Of a stretch of 64,000 bases of DNA, positions 1-12,040 are shown in pieces (within the stretch, counting starts at the first letter, position 1; each line of letters begins with the position of its first letter). A model generated the notes under the pieces. That model saw nothing but the letters and a program-made list of their open reading frames with translations, was not told the origin of the DNA and ran no database searches. The translations under genes were made by a program, and so were the position numbers. The DNA comes from Prorocentrum cordatum (lineage: Eukaryota; Sar; Dinophyceae; Prorocentrales; Prorocentraceae), in contig CAUYUJ010015948.1 in the NCBI GenBank assembly GCA_963575745.1, forward strand, positions 1,395,181 to 1,459,180, written 5' to 3'.

Positions 1-2765
1 TGTGATGGTCTTGCCCGGAAAGGCCCTCTGGAAACCCTGCCCTGGGGACCCCCCCCCGACAATTTCTAGCCTCAAACCTACCAGTTCCTGGCTTGAAACG
101 TACCGATACCCCCCACCATGCCCTGGCCCCCCCGCCCGCTGGTTTACTGATTCTTGGGACCCCCCACCCGACAATTTCTGGCCTGAAACCTACGATACTT
201 CCCCACAACGCCCAGGCACCCCCGCACACTGGCCCACTGATTCTGAAGACCCCCCACCCGACAATTTCTGGTCTGAAACCTACCGATACCCCCCACCATG
301 CCCCGGCAACCCCCGCACCCCTGGTCCACTGATTTTTAACATCCACTACCCGCCTATTTCTGGCCTGAATCTTACCGATACCCCTCCCCAAATGCCCCAG
401 CATTTCCGCCCCCTGGTTCACCCACCATGCTCCGACAATTTCTGGTCTGAAACCTACCGATACCCCCCAATGCCCCCGCACTTCCGTCCCCTCGCCCATT
501 GATTCTTCGGACCCCCCACCCGACAATTTCTGGCCTGCAGCCCAACGATATGCCCCACCATGCCCCAGCACCTCTGCCCCCTGGTCCAATGATTCATGGG
601 ACCCCCCACGCGAAAATTCCTGGCCTGAAACCTACCAATGCCCCCCACTATGCCCGGGAACCCCCGCACCCTGGTCCAGATGGGCCCCCCCACTCGACAA
701 CTTCTGGCCTGAAACTGACCGATGGACTCTCCACTAAGCAATATCCCGCTTGAAATCAACCGATACCCTCCACCATGCCCCGGCACCCCCGCCCCCTGGC
801 CCACTGATTCTCGGGCCCCCCACCCGACAATTTCTGGCCCGAAACCTACCGATGCCCCCCACCATGCCCGGGCACACCCGCACCCTGGTCCACGGAGTCC
901 TGGGATCCCCCACCCGACCATGTCTTGCCTGACACCTACCGATATCCCCCACCATGCCCCGCCAAACCTCCCCCTGGCCCACTGATTCTTCGGCTCCCCA
1001 CCATGCCCCAGCACTCCCGCCTTCTGGTCCACTGACTCTTGGGACGCCCCACCCGAAAAGTTCTGGTCTGAAACCTACTGATACCCCCCCCCATGCCCCG
1101 GCACCCCGGACCCTGCTCCATTCGACTCTTGGGACCCCCCACCAGACAATGTTTGGCTTGAAACTTACCGATACCCCCAACCATGCTGCGGCACCGCCGC
1201 ACCCTGGCCCCCTGCTTCTTGGGACCCCCACCCGACAATGCCTGGCCTGAAACCTACCGATACCCCCCACCATGCCCAGGCACAGGCACCCCCGCTCCGT
1301 CGCCCACTGATTTTTGGGATCCCGCACCCGAATATTTGAAATATTCGGGTGCGGCATGAAAGTTACCGATACCCCCCACCATGCCCCAGCACCCCCGCTT
1401 CGTCGTTCACTGATTCCTGGGACCCCCCATGCGACAATTTCTGGCCTGCTGCCCAACGATATCCCCCACCATGCCCCGGCACCCCCGCCCCTGGCCCACT
1501 GCTTCTTGGGATTCCCACCCGACAACTTCTAACCTGACACGTATCGATATCCCCCACCATGCCCCGGCACCCCCGCCACCTGGCCATTTGATCTTTGGCA
1601 CCCCCCACTCGACAATTTCTGGCCTGAAACCTACCGATGCCCCCCCACCAATCCCCGGCCCCCCCCTCCTGGTCCACTGATTCTTGGGACCCCCCCACCT
1701 CACGATTTCTGGCCTGAAATGTACCGATACCACCGATCATGCCCCGGAGCCCCCGCCCCCTGGTCCACTGATTCCTGGGACCCCCAATCCAACAAGTTCT
1801 AATCTGAAACCTACCGATACCCCTCCACCATGCCCTGGCACCTCCGCTTCCTGGTCCTCTGACTCTGGGAACCCCCACCCGACAAATTCTGGCCTGAAAC
1901 CTACCGATACCCCACCTCCATGCCCCGGCACCCCCGCCCCCAGGCCCACTGATTCTTTGGACCCCGCACCCGACAATCTGGCCTGAAACCTACAGTCGGA
2001 CTTGATGGGAGAGGACAGGCAGGAGGACAAAAGACCCTTCCGGGGGTCACATCGCCATAGGAGTGTAAGAAGGCGCGTGTCGCGGGGCACAAGACACAAA
2101 GGTACCCTTGAGCTCGCAAGATCGACCTACTAATCCGGGCCGACTGTACCGATACCCCCCGCCGTGCCCTGGCACCCCCGCTCCCTGGGCCACTGATTCT
2201 TGGGACCCCCCACCCGAGAATTTCTGCCTGGAGACCAACCGATACCCCCACCATGTCCCGGCACTCCCGCCCCGTCGCCCACTGATTCTGTGGACCCCCG
2301 ACCCGACAATGTCTGGCCTGAAACCTACCGATATCCCCCACCATGCCCCGGCACCCCCGCCCCCTGGTCCACTGATTCTTGGGATCCCCCACCCGACCAT
2401 GTCTGGCCCCAAACCTACCCATACCCTCCACCATGCCCACCGATTCTGGAGTCCTCACCCGACAATTTCCCCCACCCGACAATTCCCCCACCCGACAATT
2501 TCCTCCGTCGCCCACTGAGTTCCACCCGAATATTTCTAGCCTGAAACCTACCGATACCCCCCACAATGCCCTGGCACCTCATTCCCTGGCCCACTGCTTC
2601 ACCCCCCCACCATGCCCCGGCACCCCCGCCCCCTGGTCCACTGATTCTTGGGACCCCCCACTCGACAATCTCTGGCCTGAAATCTACAGATACCCTCCAC
2701 CATGCCCCGGCCCCCCGCCCCATGGTCCACTGATTATTGGGGCCCCTTCGCTTGCCACGAATTGA
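1..2765. repeat. Tandem satellite array, unit about 90 bp
   Basis: About 30 degenerate units follow one another. Each contains a segment like GACAATTTCTGGCCTGAAAC, then CCTACCGATACCCCCCACCA, then a C-rich stretch ending near CTGATTCTTGGGA. The CCTACCGATA landmark recurs every 88-92 bases (for example near 281, 372, 450, 846, 933, 1164, 1252, 1541, 1629, 1720). A unique stretch of about 150 bases at 1991-2141 interrupts the array. Because the unit is close to a multiple of three, long ORFs run through it on both strands; I regard them as by-products of the periodicity, not genes. Confidence 0.93.
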
Positions 2766-3570
2766 AAACATATCGGGGGATGTCTGGCCAGAAAACCCGC
2801 AACCCACAAAGCCTTCATGGAACCACGCAAAGGGAGGAGAAGGATTTCGGGGAGGACGGCGTCGATGAACGCCAAATCGAGCGAGGCGCCCGGCAAAGGC
2901 CCACCAACCCTCTGCGCGTGCCACATGCTTGCCCATGGAGGGGCCATGAACTTAATACACATGCTATTTGGAGCAGGGGCCCTTCATTCTTCAAAGGGGA
3001 CCCTGGATTCTCATCCCATCCGTCGCTTTCGTACGACATGCGCACGCTGTAGGGGCAAGAGGATGAAGAAGGCCCCACGAGGAGGAGAAGGCAAAGGAAA
3101 AGGCTCAGTCGAGAAGAGGAGGAATGGAAATAGGGGGGCGGGCACGAAAAGAAGCAACAAAGACGGCGAGTGCAAGGCGGAAGGAAGGAAGACGCAGGAG
3201 GGAAAGGAGGCGACGAAAGAAGACGGTAGGCGGAGACAGCAAGACAGGAGGAGACCACATGGAGGAGAATAATACCAATACAAGATATGCGGAAGACGAC
3301 GCCCGATGTCAGCACAATCCGCAACCGTGCCACTGGGCATGGATTGGGCGTACCCTCACTGTCCCTTGTCCGCTCCCCTCTGCCTCAGTCTTCCTCCGTC
3401 CCGTCCTTGCTCGACATGGCGGATTGCGCTACAGCAGCCCAAATTTGGCACATGACCAAAACAGGGCGATTGCTGTGGTTCATGGTACAAAGCCGCATTG
3501 GCTCTTCCATGGATTGACTTCGACCGTGCCTCCTCTTCTGGGGTCGGCGGCAGAGGCGGCAGCCAGTATA
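2766..3570. other. No recognisable gene; purine-rich segment
   Basis: This stretch follows the satellite. Its middle part (about 3050-3260) is strongly purine-rich on the + strand (GGAAGGAAGA-type sequence). Short ORFs exist on both strands, but none shows a recognisable motif or convincing composition. Confidence 0.5.
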
Positions 3571-4060
3571 TGTTTGTGATGATATATAAATAGATACATA
3601 CATATGTATATCTGTCTATATGCATATATATATATATAACTATAACTATACAGATGTAGATCTACATGTGTATATATATATATATAGGTATGTGCAGATT
3701 GGTTAACCAGCGTGGACTTTAACACCTGTTTCCATAATTAAAGAGTTGCAATACTTGTTTTTTTAATACAACCTACGTTGTGCAAGATATGTGGCGCAAT
3801 CTACATGGCGCAACCCACGTTGTGCAGAATACGTGGTGCTATATATGTGCAACCTATGTGGTATACTCTATACGATGCAATCTATGGTGAGCAATATATG
3901 GTAAGCAGTCTACCAGGTGCACTCTACGTGATGCAATATATGTCCAGTACATGTGGTGCAATATACGCGGTACAACCTAAGATGTGCAATCTAGATGGTG
4001 CAATCTGTAAACACCTTATATATGTGTGTATATGTACGGTGCAGTCTGTGTGGTGTCCCG
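3571..4060. repeat. AT-rich island with (TA)n tracts and a degenerate 15-mer tandem repeat
   Basis: 3571-3700 is AT-rich with TATATATATA tracts, in contrast to the GC-rich surroundings. From about 3775 to 4060 a motif close to GTGCAATCTACGTGG recurs roughly every 15 bases with much variation. A related repeat (GTGCAAGCTATGTGG) recurs at 56630-56770. Confidence 0.75.
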
Positions 4061-4071
4061 CCTAGGTTATG

Positions 4072-4545
4072 CAAATTGGGACGGCGACACGGTGGCGACG
4101 AGGCTGCGACGGCCACCACGGAGCCTACAGACCGGCACCCAGGCCCAGACGACGGGCGGCGACGAGGCGGCGACGGCGACCACAGAGCCGCCAGACCAGC
4201 ACCCAAGCCAAAACGACGGGCAGCGACGAGGCGGCGACGGGGCGGCGACTGCGACGGCGACAACGGAGCCGCCAGACCAGCACCCAGGCGCAGACGACGG
4301 GCGGCGACGGGGCGGCGACGGCGACCACGGCGCCGCCAGACTGGCACCCAGACCCAAACGACGTTCGGCGACGAGGTGGCGATGAGGTGGCGACAGCGAC
4401 CACGGACCGCCAGACCAGCACCCAGGCCAGGACGACGGGCGGCATTGACGCGGTGACGGGGCGGCGATGCCGACCCCAGAACCGCCAGACTGGCACCCAG
4501 GCCCACACGACGGGCGGGCACGAGGCGGCGACGAGGCGGCGACGG
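4072..4545. repeat. GC-rich tandem repeat of GGCGAC and CCAGACCAGCACCC blocks
   Basis: Blocks of GGCGGCGAC alternate with CCAGACCAGCACCCAGGCC or its CCAGACTGGCACCC variant, which recurs near 4188, 4275, 4332, 4416 and 4485, so unit length varies from about 57 to 87 bases. All ORFs here are repetitive Arg/Ala/Thr/Pro strings with no recognisable domain. Confidence 0.85.
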
Positions 4546-5044
4546 CGATTCGCTAAAGCCGTCCGCTCCCGTTTGCGATTTGTTTGGCCGATTCATTCGG
4601 GACGTCCTCGAAATTCTGAAATCTGGTCGCACCCCTCACTCGGACCGCGAAGTCAAGTTCATGAATCACAAAGGGTTTTCAACATCTTAGTAGAATAAAA
4701 CCTTGAAGGACACACTGGGTTTGAATGATGTTGGACGTCGCTCTTCGAAACAAGAGCAGTTGTGCGTGATATATCCCGCCAACATTGCAGCCCGGCGAAT
4801 CTGAAAACTGTCCTCATAGTCCCCAAAACGACAATTTCCTTGTTACCTTCGGAACGTGTTTTCGACAGCAATCGCACGGTGTGTGTGTGTGTGTGTGTTC
4901 GTGTGTAACTCCTACTTAGCCACCCTCGTCGCAAGGTGTGGCAACACCACCTGCGTTCGACTGCGATCCTTCTGTTGTGCTCCACTTCCAGCAGCCATCT
5001 GATATGGTGATCCTCAGGATGGGCCCGAACAAAGTGATGGCAGA
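4546..5044. other. Non-coding stretch with a (GT)n tract
   Basis: There is no recognisable gene. A short (GT)n microsatellite lies at about 4879-4906. The sequence then leads into the decayed LINE that starts near 5045. Confidence 0.55.
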
Positions 5045-5721
5045 TTGATCGTGACAGCCCTTCCTACATGCGACGAGTGGATGCGTGTTAGGGAGGGGCC
5101 AGGCAAGGAAGGGGGCATGTCGGTGGAAGTACTTGATTACGGGCAGTGGCGGAGCACGAGGGAGAGGGAGGAATACCCGGAAGTTCTTGTTTCTGAATTT
5201 CGAGAGCTTGTTGATCAGGATATACAATCCATGCTCCGCTATGCTCGCAAAGCTCCAAAAAGATGGTCAGTGCCGGGCGGGGCGATGCCATTGGAGCTGT
5301 GGCATATGCTATTCTATCCAAACTGGCGCATGTGCGGTGGGGCCGGCCTCGGGTCGAAAAAAAGAGGCTCTCCATCAGGTTGTTGTGGGATGTCTTCAGA
5401 ATCGGTCTGCCGAAGGTTAGGGCTTACTGCGCGTGGCCGCTTTACTGGCATTCGTCGCAGGGGGGTGCCCTCCATGAAAATATGTCTCTCGGGCCTCGTG
5501 GACGTAGGGTAGTAAATGTACTTCCATGTGCGGACAAGGCCTTTTTCGCGTCTCAGGTCAGCAGTCAGGCCACACTCTTCCACCACCGATGCATCAATGG
5601 ACGCCGACGTGAGAACCCGATCCTGATCGCTTAGGTTGTAGGCCACATGCTGAAACATAAAAATGTACGTACTGCATGACACTCGAAGATATGACAAACG
5701 ACATCGCCATCACCTTTTGGG

Positions 5722-5758
<37 letters not shown>

Positions 5759-5759
5759 T

Positions 5760-5816
<57 letters not shown>

Positions 5817-5838
5817 CACTACCACTACTACTACTACG

Positions 5839-5894
<56 letters not shown>

Positions 5895-6611
5895 GACTTC
5901 GACTACGACTGCGACTACCCCTGCTACTACTACTACGACGAAGAAGAAGACGACGAAGATACAGACCTCTGAAAGCAACGTTGTCAATTGTCGGCGGTGG
6001 ACTTGACTGGCAATGAAGGCAAGAGCACGCTAAAAGTACGGGAGGGTGGAGCGATGGGAGATCCATGTGTGGTAAACACATTCTTGCACACTTGTTCTAG
6101 ACCTATTCTGAAATGGAGCATACACTTATTGGACGTGTACCCTATGCCGAAGGCCATGGAGAAGTGGGGCGACCTTCAGACCGAGGTCGATGCCCTGTTG
6201 AACGATTCCCTCTCGGACTTTGGCCTGGTCCAGAATATGAGTAAGCAAGAGTTATTGTTCTACTTCTCGGGGCCAGGCTCGCACTACTTTCGCAACTGCT
6301 TCGAGATGCTGAGCGTTTCGGTCTCACGGGGGGTCCCAAAGAAGACCCCAAGTATTCAAGCTCCCACGTTGCTCTTCGGGGCAATGCTCACCGGGAGGTT
6401 GCTAGACGTTGCGATGCAGCCCGGCTGGCCTTCTTCTCCCTGAGGGGCATGTGGTCGCTGCCCATTGTTCGTCGACATAAACGATCTTTGCTACAAGGTC
6501 TGGTGCACAGAATGCTCTGCTGTCCGCTCTCGGGGCTCAATGGGCCTCGCCGGGGCCCGACAGGTGGTGGGGGACCTAACTTCAGCAGCCCAACTTTTAG
6601 ATTAGCGGTGC
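5045..6611 (+). pseudogene. Decayed LINE, 5' portion (RT flanks); interrupted by the LINE at 6627
   Basis: Three reading-frame segments look like pieces of a dinoflagellate-type LINE reverse transcriptase ORF. At 5045-5340 there is a pre-RT segment with VPGGAMPLELWHMLFYPNW. At 5340-5634, in another frame, come WPLYWHSSQGGALHENMS, RRVVNVLPCADKAFF and GRRRENPIL. At about 6150-6590 a thumb-like segment has FGLVQNMSKQEL, then after a -1 shift near 6340, GNAHREVARRCDAARLAFFS. The palm with the catalytic YxDD-type motif is missing; a TAC microsatellite lies in its place (5721-5960). The ORF appears to resume at 12962, beyond the nested LINE. Assignment rests on my recognition of the general pattern of such LINEs and could be wrong in detail. 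Confidence 0.55.
5721..5960. repeat. (TAC)n microsatellite
   Basis: An almost pure run of TAC/ACT triplets extends from 5721 to about 5895, decaying into GAC/TAC and GAA triplets up to 5960. It yields artificial poly-Tyr, poly-Leu, poly-Val and poly-Ser frames. It lies where the RT palm of the decayed LINE would be expected. Confidence 0.95.
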
Positions 6612-6626
6612 ATTGAGGACGTTGCC
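6612..6626. repeat. Target-site duplication, left copy
   Basis: The 15 bases ATTGAGGACGTTGCC at 6612-6626 recur exactly at 12947-12961, on either side of the nested LINE. The left copy abuts the first base of the spliced leader. This is the target-site duplication expected from target-primed reverse transcription. Confidence 0.92.
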
Positions 6627-6648
6627 TCCGTAGCCATTTTGGCTCAAG
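6627..6648 (+). other. Dinoflagellate spliced leader (DinoSL) relict
   Basis: The 22-base sequence beginning T and containing CCGTAGCCATTTTGGCTC followed by AAG matches the conserved DinoSL exon without mismatch. In dinoflagellates this leader is added in trans to the 5' end of nuclear mRNAs, so a genomic copy fused to a coding sequence marks reverse transcription of a processed mRNA. It starts directly after the target-site duplication and an ATG follows three bases later at 6652. There is no GT donor context downstream, so this is a retroposed leader, not an SL RNA gene. Confidence 0.95.
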
Positions 6649-8430
6649 ATCATGCCTCCCCCCGAGGAGGACACGGATACCGCGAGTCCGCGGCTCGTCC
6701 TCAGTCTTCTTGCTGGCGCCACTGCGCTCAGCAAACTCACCCTACTGTGTCTGCTGACCGTACTCGCCTGGGAGCTGACGCCATGGCGGAGCATTGGAAG
6801 TGCAGCTGCGGTGAGTTCAATACCAAGGGCCGACGGACTTGCAACAACTGTGGAGATGCCAAAAGCCACCGCCTCGTCCATGGAACGGCGGGCCGACAGG
6901 AGCCGATTTCTGGATGCAGCGCAAGGGGCAGCAAGGAGGATGGAAGCCTTGGACCAAGCAGGGAGGCGCCCCGCAGGCACAGCGACAGCAGCCTGCCGCA
7001 GGGGCGACCCTTACGCCCAGCGATGCCAAGGAGTGGTCCGAGCTCCCTGCAGACATCTACGAGAAGACGAAGAGCACCTTGTCTCATTCTTCCAGGCAGA
7101 AGGTGGAGTACGCCAGGCGGGCTGCTGCTGCTGGGCTGCTTGGCGCTGCTGGTCGAGAAGCTCCTCTGGCCGTCGACAAAGCCGTCAGGGCCCTCCAGAA
7201 CGCGAAGGACCGCTTGGCAAGCAATAAGGACAAGGCTCTCAAGCTGCTGGAGGCGGCGTCGACCTCAGAGGCCGAGGTGGCTAAGTTGGCGAAGGAGCTC
7301 GAGTCTGCGAAGCAGGACGCGGCGAAACTGCACGGTGCATGCGCGCCCGCAGCTGGGGCGTTCACGGCGCAGCAGCTCAAGGCCAAGCTCGGAGAGATCC
7401 CCACGGAGGGCATCTCGCTTGCCGACTTCCTCAAGTCCCTCCAGGCTGCGGTCGACGAGCTTGACAGCGCTAGCAGGCCGACCGAGCCGCAGCAGCACGA
7501 GGCGCACGCAGCTCAAGAGCCAGTCCCCCCTGGAGGAGCAGCAGCTGGAGGAGAAGCGGCCGCTGCTGAGGGCGGCCCCTCGAAAGGGACTTCGCCCGAC
7601 GAGGCTTTCGAAGCTTTCATGGCTGGCGATGATCCTGGCGGCCTGCTGGGTTCCTGTCAGGACGAGGGGGGCGCAAGCGGCTTGCCGAGGCCATGGAGAC
7701 CATCCGGCCTGCCAAGCGATCCAAGACGGCAGGCGGGTAGCTCTACCAAGAGGCGGTGGTGGACAGCGCTCACCATCAATGCCAACGCCTACAGCAGGTT
7801 CGAGGCGCTGCTCGACGAGAACCAGGTGCGCAACGCAGACATGATTGCGGTGCAGGAGACTCACCTCTCCGACTTTCGGTGTGCAGAGGTGACCGACAAG
7901 CTCAAGAAGCAGGGCTGGCATGCCCTCGCGTGCCCCGCAGTGGGCACGGGCCCAGGCCTTCACGGCCACGGTGGGCTACTGCAGCTGGCGCCGCGCGTGC
8001 ACGGCCTCGGCGCATTCGAGATGAAGAGCGGGTTTGAGCTCTTCCCTGGCAGGGCTTCGGTCGCCCACTTCGCTGACATCGTGCCTGGCGGAGCTACCTG
8101 GTTCAACGTCTACCTCACGGACAGCGAGGGCATGTCCGACTTCAACTACCAGGTGCTGCAGGCCGTCTGCCGCGCGGCAAAGAAAATCGCCAAGCCCATC
8201 ATCATTGGTGGCGACTTCAACCTAGAGCCGCAGGAGTTGGCGGCGTCATGCCTTCTCAACGCACTCAAGCTCAAGGTGGTCGCCCCCGCCGAAGGCACCT
8301 GCCGACCTGGGGGGCGAATCATCGACTACTGGGCCATCAGCACGACCTTCGGCGCAGCAGAGGCCGAGGTGCTGCACGGCTGGAACCTGGCGCCGCACTT
8401 CCCTGTCCAGCTGAGGGTTGGCGGCACACC
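6649..8430 (+). pseudogene. LINE N-terminal zinc finger and AP-type endonuclease domain
   Basis: A first frame contains MAEHWKCSCGEFNTKG followed by TCNNCGD, close to a RanBP2-type zinc finger (W-C-C-N-C-C pattern). After a frame change near 6900 the main frame runs to about 8430: an Ala/Lys-rich coiled segment (about 7030-7460), then an endonuclease/exonuclease/phosphatase fold. The endonuclease motifs are visible in order: MIAVQETHL (catalytic Glu), IIIGGDFNLEP (Asp/Asn), RIIDYWAIS and, at the end, APHFPVQL (His). These are the residues APE-type LINE endonucleases use to nick target DNA. The reading frame is lost near 8430, where the RT portion continues in another frame. Confidence 0.85.
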
Positions 8431-10330
8431 TTCGCCAGGAAGATGCAGATCATGGAGATCCCCAAGCGCCTGCCCCGCCCGCTGCCCGCCGCGTGCTGCA
8501 GCAGGGACCACTCAGCTCCTTGGGGGGCCACTCGGCAGGCCATGCAGGCCACGAGCTCGCTCTTCTCGCGCTGGCAACTGTTCGTCTACCAAGCCGAGTG
8601 GAACATCATCGACGCCGTGGGCTTGGCACACGATCGCGGCGACTACGCAGGCCGCGGCGCCAGGCCCCGCCTCAAGATGGCCAAGGTTGCGGTACCCAGC
8701 CCGCCGCGCATTCCCAAGTGCTCCAAGGCCGCCTCCTGGCACAAGAAGGTGGCGATAGCGATCAAGGGTTGCGCGCAGGTAGACGTTCCCCTCCGTCGGC
8801 TTCGGGCGCTGCGGGTACTCGGCAAGATGACGGGCGATGACCTGGTTCAGACCGCCGACCAGCACAAGCTGAATACGATCACCATTTTCGCAACATTGGC
8901 GGAGGCCACACCCTCCCTGGACATTGGCACGCTGCAGGGCATCGCTGCCTATGCCAACGCGGCTGCCGATAAGTTGGTCCAGAAGGAGGCCGACACGAGG
9001 CAGGCGAGCTACAACGACTGGGTGATCGACCACCACACTAGAGGCACGGGGGCCCTCCACGCCCTCACCATACCTCCACGAGGCTGGGCTCCTCGCCCTA
9101 CGGGAGCGTCCCCCGATGGCTCTCCTCCCACCCTCCAGGAGACGGCCACTGCCTTGGTGTAGGAATGGTCTGGGTATTGGGGTCTGGAGGGCCCCGCCCC
9201 CTCCTGCGTCAGCTCGCAGGAGGCCCACGTCAACTGGCCCGACGAGCTTGGCGAGAGGCCGCCCAGGCCCGCAGTCGAGGAGGTCAGGAAGGTCATCGCC
9301 AGCTTCAAGGAGGCCACGGGTGCGTCCTTCGACTCGCTCAGGCCCAGGGAGCTGCAGCTAATGGGCGACGACGGCATCGAGGCCATGATCGACCCGTTTG
9401 ACGTGAAAGAGCAGAGGTGCGAGTGGCCTGACTTCGTCACCAAGATGGCCTTCATCCCCAAGACGGACGGAGGACTTCGCCCAATCGCGCTGCCGGGGGC
9501 TTTCGTGCGCATCCACGGAAGGTTGCGACGGCCAGTCGCGAAGCAGTGGGAACGGGAGCACGACAGGCCATACAGGTGGGCCAGCGCGGGCAAGAGCTGC
9601 GACCGCGCCGTGTGGCAGCAGCAGGCCAGGGCCGAGTGGGTCCACATGATGGGCGCGTTCTACGAACAGCATGACTGGGCCTCGGCGTCGATCCTCCTCG
9701 ACCTCTGGAAGGCCTTCGAGCAGATACTGCACGGCCTCCTCCTGCGGGCCTGCCAGGCCCACAACTCCCCGCTCTGGCTGGCCAAGCTGCAGATTAACCT
9801 GTACAGGGTGCCCCGCGTGGTCTGCCTGGAAGGCTGCTGCTCGGATGAGCTGGTGGTGATGCAAACGGCGTTGGCAGGCGACGCGGTTCGCCACGACGTT
9901 CATGAAGGTGGTGCTCCTCACGCCGTTGGATGCGATGGTGATCAAGCACCACGCGGTGGTTCCCGCAGCGGTCGTGGACGACCTGGCGATGCAGCGCCGG
10001 GGCGGCACCAGCAAAGTTGAGAAGGACCTGATCGCCAGTGCCAAGCTCCTGGTCAAGGAGCTCAGCAAGGTGAAGCTCAGGGTCGCTACGAAGAAGTCCA
10101 GGATCCTCGCTAGCAGCGCCAAGCTGAGGAAGGGACTCCAGGCCAAGCTCATCAAGGCTTGCGGTGCTGTTGCAGTGGCGACGTGTGCGCAACCTTGGAG
10201 TCGACCACGCTGAAGGAGGGCGGCGTGCCAGCGCGGTGCGTAAGCTGCGCATGGCCAACGCCAAGGCGAGGCCCCCTCGCATCAAACGACTGCTGGGGCG
10301 TCGGCGAGGCCGAGCAGCCGCGGCTAAGGT
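8431..10330 (+). pseudogene. LINE reverse transcriptase domain
   Basis: From about 8431 one frame runs to about 9880, broken only by TAG at 9160-9162. It contains the RT entry motif FIPKTDGGLRPIALPG with the following LRRPVAKQWE, and motif A as SILLDLWKAFEQI (catalytic Asp). A frame change near 9880 leads into FATTFMKVVLLTPLD (motif B region) and motif C as VVDDLAMQRRG (the two catalytic Asp). A further change near 10200 gives the thumb-like LGVDHAEGGRR and MANAKARPPRIKRLLGR. All core polymerase residues are present, but only across three frames. Confidence 0.85.
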
Positions 10331-12040
10331 CGCCTTTCACAGGCCTCATGCCCAGCATAATGTACGGCGTCTCGTGCACTGGGACGTCGGACAGCGAGCT
10401 CAAGCACGCCAGGGCGCTGGTCGTCAAGGCAATCGAGCCAAGGCCGCAGGGCAAGTCCACAACTGGCTGCCTTGTCTTCGGCGGGCCGAGCGAGATCGAC
10501 CCGATGTACGGCGCAACCTCGGCGCCTGTCTGCACCCTTGCACGTGCACTCTGGGAAGGCTGGGTTCCCGCAGGAGTGCTCAAGTCGACCTTCGACGGCT
10601 TCGCGAGGCACGTTCGCAGCTGGAGTGGGGTTCGAGGGCCAATCTCTGCGGCAATCTTGACGCTCAGGCGCGTCGGCTACGACGTGCGCAGCTTCGACCA
10701 GTGGCTCAGGCACAGCACCTGCGAGGCCATCGACATCACAAGCTCTTTCCCCTGGTGCATCAAGCATGTGCTGCGCAGGGACGCGCAGGCCTAGCAGCTA
10801 CGACAGCTAGCGGCGGACACGCACGGGGGCATCGCCAACGGCGCCTTCGTCCCACAGGTGCGCAGGTGCAGGTGGCTCAGAACAGGCAAAGCCGCCACCT
10901 TCGAGGGCCGCAGGTGGAAGCCCCTGGACGACGAGCAGAGGGGCTACGCGAGGTCGCTGCTGGTGCACGGCCAGTGGCTCAACCAGCGAAGGTTTGAGGC
11001 AGCGCCGAGGCTCGCCCCAACGCCACGCTGTGAGCTACACCCGCACTCCCTGGGCACCCTGCGGCACCGCCACCTGGGGCGCGGCGACCGCTGGCCCAGT
11101 TTCGAGCTGCCTGAGGAGCTGGAGAAGTTCAAGCACTTCGAGTCTAGCATCACGATCAAAACGCTGTTCGAGCGGCTCCTGCTGCCCGAGCCCAGCCACG
11201 ACTGGCGCCCCCCGCAGGACGACCTGCTTCAGGGGCTGCGTTGGCTCAAAGGGGACGCCGACCCGTTCATCAACACCGAGCTGTTCGCCGACGGATGCTG
11301 CTTCGAGGCTGGCACTTCGCTGGCTATGGCAGGATGTGCAGTAGTCGAGTTGCCGCCTGGGCCAGAAGGAGAAGACCCAGGCAAGGGGTCGTGCGTCAAG
11401 GCCATGGGCGCCCCCTGTGCCTGGGCCAATCCAGTCAATCGACGGCGCAGAGCTGCTCGCGCTCTACGCGATCCTCAGGCACTCGCCCCCCCCCCCCCCC
11501 ATCACGGCCAACTTCGACGCCGAGTATGTGGTCAAAAGCTTGATGGAGAGAGGGCGCGAGGCCGCTACCTCGCATAAGTCTGCCTGGGGATAGATCTGGC
11601 GCAGGATTTGGCACGTGCTGGACGACTTCGGCGGTCTCATCAGCGACGGCCTCACGGTGCGGAAGGTCAAGGGCCGCGCGACCTTCAAGGAGGTGGACGA
11701 GGGCAAGATCGCAATCCGCAGCCGGCGAGGCAACCACGAAGCTGACCGAGCGGAGGAGTTCGTCACGGACCACTTCAGGGCGCCGCTGCAGGCGCGCGAG
11801 GCCAGGAGGGCAAGGGCGCTCACCCTGGACGGCGCGGTCTTCTGGGTTTCGCAGGCAGGCGCCGAAGCTGCTGACCTCAGGATCGGCTTTCGTGACAAGT
11901 ACAGGGAGCCCGAGTCCAAGGGCCCCAGGCTCTACATCACCAAGCACGAGCTGGTCAAGATCAAGGGCGGAGCAGAGGGCGTCCAGGCGCTCCACTGTCT
12001 GCGCTGCCTGCGGTCGGCCTTCACTGACATCTCGACGTAG
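10331..12040 (+). pseudogene. LINE connection and RNase H domain
   Basis: The frame continues from the RT thumb (FTGLMPSIMYGVSC) through an in-frame TAG at 10792-10794 into a connection segment and an RNase H fold. RNase H residues are visible in order: NTELFADGCCFEAG (first Asp), IDGAELLALYAIL (Glu), ITANFDAEYVV (Asp) and RRGNHEADRAEEF (final His and Asp region). A frame change near 11405 and a TAG at 11590-11592 break the domain. A run of 15 C at 11486-11500 encodes five Pro without disturbing the frame. RNase H-bearing LINEs degrade the RNA strand of the RNA-DNA hybrid during integration. Confidence 0.82.

Noticed and set aside
1-2566. Multiple long ORFs through the 90-bp array
   Set aside because: Periodic peptides on both strands follow from a repeat length near a multiple of three.
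5663-6016. Poly-Leu, poly-Tyr, poly-Val and poly-Ser ORFs
   Set aside because: They are translations of the TAC microsatellite.
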